Of a DNA stretch of 64,000 nt, positions 53,048 to 63,690 are shown piece after piece. Source of the stretch: Rhineura floridana (lineage: Eukaryota; Chordata; Lepidosauria; Squamata; Rhineuridae); the NCBI RefSeq assembly GCF_030035675.1, contig NC_084483.1, positions 148,277,425 to 148,341,424 of the forward strand, given 5' to 3'. The notes beneath the pieces are model-generated. The model did no database searches and was not told where the DNA came from. It saw only the letters and a program-made list of their open reading frames with translations. The stretch's first letter is position 1; every line of letters begins with the position of its first letter. The translations under genes were made by a program, and so were the position numbers.

Positions 53048-54268
53048 AGAACTTACAGCTAATATACAACTCTGCAAGAACCCAAAACAAAACATGGCCA
53101 GATGTTTAGCTTTTTTCCTAAGTATATGTTCAGATTATGCAGCTTTTCTTACTATTCAGTGTGTTTGGTAATCCCTCTGTGACATTTCAGGGGTCCCCTA
53201 AAAGGCCCTGTCCTCTAGAGGTCAGTAGGTATGTCACTCAGCTGGTCCACTGAATCCAGACTTCCCTTAATATACCCTGATGCCATGCCACGTATTGATT
53301 TACAAAAAGCAATGAGGGTTTTTGTCCAAAGCAAATTCCAGTCCCAGTCTGGATCTGGACCATAGTGACAGACAAAGGGTTAAATCTTGACTCTTACACA
53401 CATATATTAGGGCCTCAATCTAGATCATGTCCCCTACACTGGCAATTCGTGTAAAAACAAAACCTTCCACTTAAAAGGAATAGCTGTGGCACTGAGGTCC
53501 CAGCAACTGCCTTAGGATGTTGGGTGCTGATGCAGAACCTGTGGTAGTAATTTACACACAACTCTGAGCCACCCATGAGAGTGTATCATGTTTTTTTTAA
53601 AAGCTTCAATTCATGTGCAGCCTGCATCTGAAGAGCACCAGAATTATGGTTGAATTGCATTTTCTTAAACCACCTTCATTCAAGGAATTTATTTGACACT
53701 CTGCCTTCCTCGAGGGGGAAATTTTAATACCCAAATAATAGGAATGGTCTGTCTCTTCGCTTTATTTGTAAGTAGCCATGGAAGATATGGGTCCAGCTTG
53801 TAGTTTTGGTATTTTGTGTGTACAAATGTGGAATTAGGTTTGGGTTTCAGGCAACACTAACTGAGCATCAGATCCTAATTTATGGCTTTGAAGTGGTTCA
53901 TACAAATAGAGTGGGATAGTTCATCTAAACAGTATGAACCGCAAAAGCCCCTTGTTTCTCCTCAGAGAGTTTGGATTTGTTCATTCCTGAGCCTCATGAC
54001 TAAATTTATTGGTCATGAATTTATTTGAGCCAAACCAACAAAGCAAGAGTTTCCATAAAATTGCTCAAAACCAAACCCATTAAGTGTGAAACAGATTTTG
54101 CTTGGCTCAGCCATTTTTGGCCCTGTGGATCATGCAGGTGGCTTGGCCATTTACCCTGTTAACTATAGTTGGCTTCCAAAACAAAATATCTTTGTGCTTT
54201 AAATCAAGTGTTTCCAAGCATTTGTTATATTATAAAAAACAGAAATCATAAGTTTTGGAAGTGGGCTG
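53048..54268. other. no recognisable content
   Basis: No coding exon or named repeat is seen. The interval 54270-54715 is GC-richer and also unassigned; its 92-codon frame at 54169-54447 is not supported. Confidence 0.35.
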
Positions 54269-54715
54269 AACACAGGACTAGCTTCAGGTTTTGTCCTTGT
54301 CAGGCACCTGCCAAAGCCTACACCCCTGTAGGAGCCCACTGCTGTCCCCCAGAATCACCTGGCCCTGCTGGTGTCCTTCCTTGCTGTTGCATGTCCTCCT
54401 CCAAGCATGCAATCAGTGACAACAGTGAGGAGATGGAAGGCCTCTGATTGCTTTGCGGTGCTGTCTCTCTGGGTGGTTATGCAAGTTGGGCCCAGGCAGG
54501 GTGGCAAGTGAATGAGTAGTAGACATTGTCAAGGAGTCAATGGGCTCACACAGAGGAAGCATCTTGCCCAAGTGCCTCCAAAGCCTGGAGCTAGCTCAGC
54601 TCTTCTGGAAGATTATGAAGTTGGCCCTTGTTATTGGTGCTCAAGACATCCCCCTTTACCCTGGCCTTTGACACCTCAGATATATACACGTCAGTTGGTA
54701 TCTGCATCAGATTTA

Positions 54716-55017
54716 GGATTGCCAGGTCAGAAGCATCTCAAACCCTAAGATTTGGGGAGCAGGCCTGTGTGATGTCATGGGTCAGGTCCAAGTGACATCA
54801 TGGGGCGGGTCCAAGTGATGTCATTAAGCATGATACATTAAGCATCAACCACAGTTACTTGGTGCATACAATTCATACAAAATTGTTTTTGTTTGAATTG
54901 TATGCTCCAAGCAACTGTGACTGATGCTTAATGACATCACTAGGGCCTGCCCCTGTGACCTCACTAGGGCCCGCCCCTGAAATCTAAGGGTTTGGGATGC
55001 TTCTGACCTGGCAACCC
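54716..55017. mobile_element. palindromic Tc1/mariner-like MITE, 302 bp
   Basis: Flanked by TA on both sides (54714-54715 and 55018-55019). The inverted ends read ggattgccaggtcagaagc and its complement. The arms continue through 'gatgtcat' and 'gcttaatgac' blocks to a central 'attgtttttgtttgaattgt' hinge. The TA flanks suggest the Tc1/mariner superfamily; no transposase is present. Confidence 0.75.
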
Positions 55018-55451
55018 TACTTACAACTCCTCTGTGTTTCAAACATGACTTGCAGCTTGGCAGAAGTATGGGGCAAAGAAAACTCTGCTAGATCAAAAGC
55101 AACCAAAAATAGCACATAATCTCCAGTGAGTGTGTCAGGCCTTTCTGGATTATGACCAGTATGTTTAGAATTGGGGTGTCAAACATTGTTACTTAGTTGG
55201 CAGCCTTCAATCTATTTTAAAAATAGCAAGTAGTAAATTGGAGATGGAGCAAAATTTCTTACCTGAACAACTTAAGTTAGTGCACAACTACCCAAGCTTT
55301 TGAGTTTCACAAAGCTTTCAGCACACAAATGAGGTCTGTGAAATTTAAAAGTTTCCATATTTCCAAAGCAGCTTAAGTTGGTCTAATACAAGACATAGGG
55401 TAATGTACAATTGTGTCTGCCTGCCATTAGAATAGACTTCCATGTGCAACC

Positions 55452-56016
55452 AAAATGACCAAGGGGGTGGAGCAAATCCTCCATGAGGAAAGGTTGCAGC
55501 ATTTGAGGTTTTTTAGTTAGAGAAAATATAATAAAGAGGTAACATGATAGAAGTGTATAAAATTATGCATGGCATGGAAGAAGAGGACAGAAAAAACTTT
55601 TCTCCCTCTCTCATAACACTAGAACTAGAGGACATCCAGTGAAGCTGAATGTTGGAAGATTCAGGACAGACAAAAGGAAGTACTACTTCACACAGTGCAT
55701 ATTGAATTTGCTCCCACATAGAGGCAGTGATGGCCACCAACTTGGATGGATATAAAAGAGGGTTAGACAAATTTATGAAGGGAAAGGCTATCAATGGCTG
55801 CTAGCCATGATGGCTGTGCTATGTCTCCATAGGCAGAGGCAGTGTGCTTCCAAATACCAGTTGCTGGAAACTGCAAGAGGAGAGTGTTCTTTGCACTCAG
55901 GTCCTGCTTGCGGCTTTCTCATGGGCAACTGGTTGGCTACTGTGAGAACAGGATACTGACCTAAATGAGCCATTGGCCTGATCCAATAGGCTATTCTTAT
56001 GTTCTTATGATCTTAA
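55452..56016 (+). mobile_element. CR1/L3-like LINE 3' part, older copy
   Basis: It covers the segment from the 'gaggaaaggttgcagcattt' block (counterpart near 17390) to a TTATGTTC-like tail. Stops and small gaps interrupt the frame. It is clearly older than 37250-37665. Confidence 0.8.
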
Positions 56017-56185
56017 CAGGGCTTTCCTTTCCTCTTTTTCCTCCTGCAGTCTCACCTCATTATTGGCTCTGGAGAATTGGTGGGCCCTCTGGGTTTGGGA
56101 GAATGTGGAGCTAGAGGGGGAAAGAGGGAAAAGTGAAGTCCCATCAGGCAAGTGGAGTTCTGCTCGCATGATGTTGAATATCACC

Positions 56186-56445
56186 TGTAAGAACGTAAGA
56201 TTCTTGCTGGACCAGACCAAAGATCCATCTAGTCTAGCATCCTGCTCTCACAGTGGCCAACTAGATGCTTATGGGAAGCCCTCAGTCAGGATCTGATATG
56301 AACTGCAGTCTCCGCTTGTGATTCTGAGCAACTGGTATACAGAGGTGTATTGTCCAGAACAGTGGAAGTAGAACATAGCTATCATGGCTAATATCCACAA
56401 ATATGTCTTGACCTCCATGAACTTGTCTGATCCTCTTTTAAAGCC
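56186..56445 (-). mobile_element. CR1/L3-like LINE 3' end, old
   Basis: Reverse orientation: 'gctggaccagaccaaagatc', 'tctagtctagcatcctgctc' and 'aacttgtctgatcc'. Confidence 0.65.
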
Positions 56446-56796
56446 ATTCTAGTTGGTGACCATCTAAATGTTTTGTGAGAGTGAATTCTTTAACGATTCT
56501 GACATGGACCACCTGATAAGATGGTATCTACAGGATGCCCCTTGGCTGGCTATGTAGTGGGTGAGATAATGTTTTAGGTTTACTATGAGGTTTTTTTATA
56601 TTGTTATAATTTCTATATTATTGTAAATTGCCTTGGCTTGTACAAAATGTTTTTCTAACAGGCTAGATATAAATGTATTAAGTAAATAATAAATAAATGT
56701 GGATTTTTGGAAGGGGAGGTTGGTGAAATATGAATTTACTTTGACCAACTTTCACTTTAATAGGCAATGGGGCGGGAGAGATGTATCCAAAATTAC

Positions 56797-56865
56797 CTGA
56801 TATATTTGTCCCTTTGTGGGAGCCGTAATTCATCAAGGCCTTTTATGCGAAGAACAAATCCACAA
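56797..56865 (-). CDS. internal exon of an unrecognised membrane protein gene (exon B)
   Basis: The 69-nt exon between ATTCAG and GTAATT reads CGFVLRIKGLDELRL, then PQRDKYI, on the minus strand. It needs two bases from the exon before, and exon A at 61128-61234 leaves exactly two (AT), giving ...ASQLQ-I-CGFVL. It leaves in phase 2. The composition, a hydrophobic start and then charged residues, suits the end of a membrane helix and a cytosolic loop. I see no further exon below it in the window. An alternative acceptor lies 7 bp upstream but breaks the phase with exon A. I do not recognise the family. Confidence 0.45.
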
Positions 56866-57440
56866 CTGAATACTAGAACCGCCAATCTTCATTATCCAGC
56901 AAAAGTGAAAACAAAGTCTGCAGAACAGCAACGCAGGAGCTGAGCTGTCTCCATAGCCTCGGATGTGGGTGACTAGCAGCAAATGAAGAAAAGTCAAGCT
57001 CCAGTAACTTTTAATGACAGATCTTGTTAGGGTTAAAAAAACAGCACTGCCCTCACGCTGTGATTAAATGTGACTAGGAACTCATCATCTCAACCATTCC
57101 AGGTTGCAGCATTGTGAAGAGGCTTGTTTCTATCTAAATTAAATCATTCTGAGCTACCCAGCAACAGAGCCTGGGTACACAGAGCAGCGTGAGACAGAAA
57201 ACTCACTGTAGGTTACCAAACTGTAGCATAATAAATTCCTGCTTTGCCATTTTAGCCTGTCTCGTGAATCTAGCTTCCTCTGTCCAGTTCCGTTTTTGCT
57301 CTGTAGAGCAAGATACAAACTGGGTCAAGCCATGAAATGATGCACCTCAAACTTGCAAAAGTGCTGCAAACAAAACTTTCCTCTCTCCCGCATTAACTCA
57401 AATACTTGAAAAGCCAGGGTGACCCAATATATATTAAGCT

Positions 57441-57645
57441 GGCCTGGCGTTCAGCCTGGGAGGCCTGAGTTCACATCCCGATTCACTTCAGGATTCACTG
57501 TGTGGTCTTCGGGAAATCTCTCTCTTGCTAGCTTTAGCTTTCCAGTTCTAACATGGGAATAACGATGACCTTCCTCCTTCCCAAGGCTATTGTAAGGATG
57601 AATGTGGAAGGAATGGCAAAGTGCTTTGCACACAGAGGCCTAATT
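57441..57645 (+). mobile_element. ancient MIR/CORE-type SINE
   Basis: 'cctgagttcacatcccgatt', 'ctgtgtggtcttcgggaaa', 'catgggaataacgatgacc', 'gctattgtaaggatgaatg' and 'aaagtgctttgcaca' follow the order of a MIR element. It is old and diverged. Confidence 0.65.
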
Positions 57646-57649
57646 CATA

Positions 57650-58215
57650 CATTACCCAGGCAACATGTTAGCCACCAGGGGCACGGGGGGGACACACTCT
57701 CATGTGGTCAGGCTCTACATTGCAGCAGTAATATATGCAAGGGTCAATTGTTTTGGTTGGTTGGACCATGAGGTCCAGTAGCAGTAGTCCCAGTAAGGAT
57801 GTGGCATTGCCATGGAAAGTAATCACTCAATGAGGGTAGCCCATATTATTGCCATGACTGCGCAATGTAGTTTTCAGTTTGTGCAAAGCAGGTTTGGTTG
57901 GTTGGATCTCACCATACTTAAGACTTTAACCTTCATTTTCTCATCTGGACATATAAAGAGTTTTTCCAGCTCTATAGTTTCCCAACGTTTAGATGTCTCT
58001 GTGTTGGCCCTAAATCAATCTCCATTCCAACTGCATTACACGTTGAAAAGAATGTGTGACTCTTTGCCCTCAGGTTTCGGGTTGATCAATCTCTAGACTG
58101 AGGGAGTACTGAAGGTGTTGAGCAGCCACCCAGAATACATTCTGGAATCCTGTGCATGCTAACTGTTCACATTTTATTAATACAAAGCACTACCAAAAAG
58201 TCATTGTCAATTCCA
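57650..58215. other. no recognisable content
   Basis: No coding exon or named repeat is seen. Confidence 0.35.
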
Positions 58216-58614
58216 GCATCACCAATTATGCCGCCTGACAAGATCAGCCACACAAGACCTTCTCTCGGTCCCATCAGCTAAAACAGCTAGGCTGGTGCGG
58301 ACCAGAGAGAGGGCATTTTCTATTGTGGCCCCCACCCTCTGGAATTCCCTTCCTTTCGACCTTCGCCATACCCCCTCCCTGACAGGTTTCCACCGGGCCT
58401 TGAAGACCTGGCTATTCAGGCAGGCCTATGGGGTCTCCGGGGGTGGGTCAGTTTTTAATGTTGTTTCGTTAAATGTTGTTTAATTTTAATTATTGTATTT
58501 TGGGTTTTATACTGTATTTTATTGTGGCAATGTACGTCGCCTAGAGTGGCTGTTCAGTCGGCCAGATAGGCGACTCACAAATAAAATTTTATTATTATTT
58601 ATTATAATTGTGTG
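58216..58614 (+). mobile_element. L2 LINE 3' end, same family as 4394-7986
   Basis: A frame reads MRTRERAFSIVAPTLWNSLPFDLRH, the counterpart of RTRERAFSIVAPALWNSLPYDLRH in the full-length L2. It then has the same 3' UTR with 'gcctagagtggctgtt' and 'cggccagataggcg' and ends in (ATT)n. Confidence 0.9.
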
Positions 58615-58732
58615 GTAGTGAACTTGGCGCAATATTGTTGAAACAAATTTGTTGTATGTGTTGGTAATGATTCACGAGTCAACAACAAAGGAGTGACTGT
58701 AGTGCTAATTAATCAATTTGATTACTAAAGCC

Positions 58733-58815
58733 ACAATCCTATACACACTTGCCTATGAGAAGTGTGGGACTCTGGGATTTTCTTCAGACCAGACATACAT
58801 AGGATTGCACCATTA
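58733..58815. repeat. short palindromic repeat, family A
   Basis: 'caatcctatacacacttgcc' and 'catacataggattgcacc' are its inverted ends. Confidence 0.55.
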
Positions 58816-58857
58816 AGCACTTTATTAACTTAAATTAGATGAATTAGAATTTGCCTC

Positions 58858-59042
58858 CTACAGGAAAATGCCTTATATTCAATCAGCCCATTGGTCTCTC
58901 TGGCTCATTATTGTCTACAATGACTGGCAGCTCTCCAGGGTTTCAGATGGGGCACATTCCCAGTCACACCTGGAGATGCAGAGAATTGAACTTGGGACCT
59001 TCTGAATGCAAATTCTACCACTGAGCTACAGTCCTTTCCCTT
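58858..59042 (-). mobile_element. tRNA-Ala-headed SINE with CR1-like tail
   Basis: Tail 'caatcagcccattggtctc' and head 'tctaccactgagctacagtc'. Part of the anticodon region is lost. Confidence 0.7.
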
Positions 59043-59464
59043 AACCTGTGGGACTAGGATTGAGTAACATAGCATTGTGCAGGCCACATCACATGCCAGT
59101 TCCTTCCTCCATGTTAAGGGTTTTTTTCCTTCCAGTTTGTAATCTGAATTAGCAGGTATTTTGTATTTCAGGATGCAACTGTTGTGGGCTTTCTTCTAGC
59201 AATATGAACTATGCAAATGAAGCTAATGGTGCTCAGTAGTTAGATTTTATCATTCTTTTCACCATACTTGCATGGCCCCCCATCAACATACATTCTCTGA
59301 GACTCTCACAGAACCAAGTATAAAATACAATATTAAAATATAATGCAATGTTTAAAGTGCAAGAATTAAAACAGTAGAATGCAGCCTTAAAAACATTTTT
59401 TTCTACTAGAAGAAAAATAAAATGAATTAGTAGCTCAGATTATAAAGTGAAGGATAACGCTGAC

Positions 59465-59830
59465 CTTGAAAGCTTTTTTTAAAAAGCACAAGCTGTTCAA
59501 GAAACAGTTGAAAGTCCTGGTTCAATTAAAAGGTCTTCATCTGGTACCAAAAAGATCATAGGAAAGGTGTCAGACAAGCCTCTCTGGGGAGATCATACCA
59601 TAACCAGGGTGCCACCACCAGAAAATCCTCTCCATAGTATCTGTCTGCATCACGACCCTTGGTGAGGGCACACGAAGCAGGACTTCTGAAGATACTTTTA
59701 ATGTCCCATTAGGTATATATGGAAGAAGGAGATCTTCCAAATAATTTGGTCTCAAGACATTAAGAAAACTGGAGGTTAAAACAAGCACTTTAAACTGATC
59801 CTAGAAACATAATTGATATTTTAAATTTGG
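59465..59830 (-). mobile_element. old L2 LINE, 3' part
   Basis: The minus-strand frame at 59570-59788 reads VLRPNYLEDLLLPYIPNGTLKVS, then SSEVLLRVPSPRV, like the L2 C-terminal region. A decayed 3' UTR follows. Confidence 0.6.
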
Positions 59831-61127
59831 ATCTTCCGCAGTTATGGGTTGAAGGGATTTTTGGTCCATTTTTAATCTGATGTGTTACTGTAATAATGAA
59901 TATTCCATATTCTGAAACTCATGAAAAAGAAAACTTTAGATTTCCTTCTACAGTGAGTAGTAAATTTGTTTAATAACTGGTAAGTTATTTCACATTTTCA
60001 GGGAAACTACTACATTTCTACAATATCATCCAAAAGACTGATGTTATTGATATTTTGGCAATGTTTCAATTTATTTAAATTTAAATGTATCTAAATATAA
60101 CTGCAATTAAAATCATGTTATTAATTAAAGCATGCACAAACTTGACAGCCCTATTTGCCTCATGTTACATTTTGTGACTTTTAAAAGCTGTTTTTTAATT
60201 TGTAATTTCAGTTCTCATTATTTTTGCTGTATTTTAGCAATTGTTTAGCATTGTTTCATAAACAGCTCACTTTGGGTGAAACTGGGGCATTGCCAAATTT
60301 CTTAATATAACAAACATTCAAGACCAGCTTTTAAAAATCCATTCCTTTCAATAGTGAGATAGGGATTTGGCAGCTATATTGCATATATTATAGGTAGTGT
60401 CATTCAAAGTAAATAATAAAATAGATTAGATGAGATGTCAGTTCAAGAAAATCAAGGGTTGTGTCACCTGAAATGTTTTATAAGATAGGCATCAGGCAGA
60501 TTTTTTTAATCAATATGGAAAGTTTCATTCAAATTTTCAGACTCATTGATCATAGTACAGAAGTGTGTGATTTCCCACCATTTCCAGACATTATGGTTTA
60601 CTGTTAAGGCTGCATTCCTCAAACATCTTACTTGAGTGACTAAATATTTTCATATGTTCCCAATATCTGATAAATAATAATGGTTATGAATACCATTAAA
60701 ATGTCATCCTTACAAAGATATCTTACAAAGTAACATCCTACCACCTCAACACCTGAATTATCCTTCTATGGTAACAGTACACTCCCCACAAACCTCCACA
60801 GCACTCCACAAATCTTGAGGCCAATATGGGATCAATCAAAAGTCAGTGTTATTTGTTTAGTTTCCACATACACCACATACATTAAAGATTAATACTTTAC
60901 TAAGGCCCAACAAAACAGTTGTTCTTGTTCTGTTACTACCAGCTTCAGAATAATTTTAAAGTGAAAAAAGGTCCACATTTGTATTCTTGAATGATATTTT
61001 AATTACTAATGTAACCCCACATCCCAGTGGCTAGCCTTTTGTTATTTAAAAATGGCTTAATTACTTTTTGAAGCCTTCATAGAACCCATACATATAAAGC
61101 ACTTTTCTTCAGACTTTCAAGACTTAC
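59831..61127. other. no recognisable content
   Basis: AT-rich DNA with no repeat that I can name. If exons A and B belong together, this is part of the intron between them. Confidence 0.35.
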
Positions 61128-61234
61128 ATTTGGAGCTGGCTCGCTACCAGTGCACTCAAGCAGATAGTCACGTAGGTAGCAGTGAAGCCAATTTTAATGA
61201 AGTAATCATAGTTGACTGTCTTGCTTGCACTATC
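61128..61234 (-). CDS. internal exon of an unrecognised membrane protein gene (exon A)
   Basis: The 107-nt exon is bounded by TTTTTGTAG before it and GTAAGT after it, both strong splice signals. It reads DSASKTVNYDYFIK, then IGFTATYVTICLSALVASQLQ in two adjoining parts. The second part is a good transmembrane helix of about 20 residues. The reading frame has no stop, and both flanking frames do. It ends with AT, in phase with exon B at 56797-56865. Earlier exons would lie above 61234, beyond the retrovirus insertion or outside the window. I do not recognise the family; it could be a tetraspan-like or multi-pass protein, which is inference from one helix. Confidence 0.5.
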
Positions 61235-61924
61235 CTACAAAAATGTCTGCAAACAAAAGTGGTGGTGAGCACATTGGTTTTGATCTGAATTCATTTAGAT
61301 AGGCCGTAGCTGTGTTGGATAGCCGAGAGACACCTTCATGGACTGTTGCCTACGACTTGGCACAGCTTTGCAACAGTTTGTTAGACAAAAAGGGAGTCTG
61401 ATCCAGATACCGTAATAAGTATCCTATCTGTGAGGCCAATGGGATATTTCAAATGACTTTCAAATCTCATTAGTTTAGACGTTTCCACAACTATGTCCTT
61501 ATCTTGTGTAACTTCTGCAGCCAAACCTCATGGGAAAGTCTCTGAACGTGGTGACACTTTTACTGAGTCAGCCTTCAGTAATGAGGCCCCAGCTGATGGG
61601 TCCTTTGCATTTTTAGGCAGTATATGTTTTTAATAACCTTTTCCATTGTGTTTTTTCTTTTTTATCCTTGTAAGACCCTGGCTTCTGCCATGCAAATCTC
61701 ATTATTTCTAATAGGCCTTAATTAGGGTTTTCAGGCTGGTGTTCTCAGCCATTCAAAACTGTTCCAAAATCAGTGGGGTTTTTTTCTGTAGTAACAAAAT
61801 GCATACACTTTATAAAGTATATGTGTTTCTAATACATTTTCAGGTCTTAAATATTCAATCTCTTTTAAACCTTCAAAATTCCTCTTACTAATGAAGTTTG
61901 TTTGCAATCATTTTGTCATAAAAC
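61235..61924. other. no recognisable content
   Basis: No coding exon or named repeat is seen up to the retroviral LTR. Confidence 0.35.
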
Positions 61925-63690
61925 TTATAGGGGTTCTCTCAGGTAGAGAAAAGACCAAACAAGTAGCAGCGAGTCCAAGGCTTTATTCACAACTGCAGTA
62001 GGGCAAACACATACATTACACAACAATGGGTGAAGCATGAGTCGCACCCCCCCCTTTTCTGCTTCCCCTTTTTATATGTTTTTGCAGATCACAAAGGCTT
62101 ACACAGAGAGGCGCACACAAAGGCTTATCTAACCAGGCAGGAAGGAATGTACAGAACAAGACACAAGACATACACAGTTGCGTATGTGAATGTAGCTTGC
62201 AAGTCTCCTGTTGTCCTGGGACACGGCCTTGATTTTATCTAGTTTACTACATTCTCTTTTACTTTTACTACATTCTCCCCCCTTTTTAACATCTTTCCCA
62301 TGATGTTAAATTTCTTGTTGGATCATTAATTTCCTTCTTTCATGAAAGCTCATTGGATTTATCACGGGGGGGGGGGGTTATCCAGTTTCCACACATTTGA
62401 ATAAGATTTGGTAAACATTGCAAACAACAGCAAAGCATTATTAATACTATCACAATACATGCAGTATATTAGAACAAGACAGAAGATGAGGCTTATCAGA
62501 CTAACAACAAGACTTCTTAACCAACCAAAGTTAGGAAGCCAGGACCCCCCAAGTGAGGCTGTCCATTGTAACAGTATAAATTGTTCCACAGGTAAACTCC
62601 CATTCCTTCATACACTTGGAATGGACTTCTGTATGTGCTGTAACATTTATGTATGTGGATTCAGTGTTGTCCATGCATGTATCATTAACTAAGACATTTG
62701 CAGGTTTTGTATAACTATAGGTACCCATATAGTCAAGTGGAATAGCAGTCCATAAGGAACAAACAGTTAAATCTGGTCCCCATGGATAGCACAAAGTTTG
62801 ATTGCCCTTATAGAGTTTACAATGTACTGCCAGAAAGGTGTAGGCAAATGTAAGTGTAGGATAGGCAAGCAATAGCATGAACATTAGATTGGCCATGGTC
62901 CCTTGGAAGACGGTTGATACAGATCGTAGGAAGCCCACCATTGTACTTCTTTAGGTTGGCCACACCAATATTTCTGATACAAAGGTTTTGCACAGCAGAG
63001 ACACAGAAAAATAAGGCAACAAATTAATAATACTGAATAGCAAGCAATGTGTGATTCACACAGTTCTTGGATGGTGTTCATCAGACCTCCTGGAACAGGT
63101 TGGCAATGAACCACTTACCTTCTTCTGGGTCTCTCCTTAACTTGAGAGCTGGAATAGGACTGGCAACGTCTTGGCCGTGGTCAACAACGGCAGGTTTGAT
63201 GTGGCTGTGATGAATCCAGGTACTGCACTCAGCAACCTTGACCACTATGTGGGTCATAAGAAGAATCTGGAATGGGCCCAACCGGGAAGGAGCCAGCGGC
63301 GAAGTCTTGGAAAACGACTTGATCCAGATCCAATCACCAGGCTGAAAGGGATGAAGCTGTTCCTCCAGTGGCAACGTCTGAGTAAGGGCTGCAGCAGTCC
63401 ATAGACGCTCAAAGCTTCTAGAAAGAGAAATCAAATAGGCATGTAAGGAATCACCCCGTCCCATTAGACTCAGGGACCTTGGATTTAATCCTTTTGTGGT
63501 GGGCAGTGGGTGCCCAAACAGCATCTCATATGGTGACAACTCACAGTCAGCACGTGGTCTGGTAGTACCTGAGGCCACCTCAGTTGTGTCTCCTGGGGTA
63601 ACTTACCCAAAAGGGACTTAATTTCTCTTACCACTACCCTCCAAACTTTTGGGGTGATGCAAATTACGTGCAATGCCAAAAGAAGAGTAT
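61925..63690 (-). mobile_element. endogenous retrovirus, class I (gammaretrovirus-like), 3' end; fossil
   Basis: On the minus strand the order is pol (integrase C-terminal half, about 63680-63081), a short env-like region (about 62945-62300), a polypurine tract and a 3' LTR. The integrase end has SPYEMLFGHP and a GPY/F-type domain with RLGPFQILL and TWIHHSHIKPA, as in gammaretroviruses. The env-like region has a signal-peptide-like start and a membrane-spanning end. It is much shorter than an ordinary env. The element is incomplete here and looks broken, with several breaks; the 5' part is outside the window or lost. Age cannot be read because only one LTR is in view. Confidence 0.8.
61930..62272 (-). 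repeat. 3' LTR of the retroviral fossil
   Basis: It begins with TG just after a polypurine tract (AAAAAGGGGGGAGAA on the minus strand, about 62287-62273). It carries a TATA-like 'catataaaaagg' near 62073 and an AATAAA polyadenylation signal near 61985. The outer end is estimated only to within a few bases. Confidence 0.65.

Noticed and set aside
56005-56220. Minus-strand 71-codon frame with splice-like edges, tested as a third exon of the unknown membrane gene
   Set aside because: Its entry phase does not fit exon B, and the interval lies between two CR1 fragments with repeat-like sequence.
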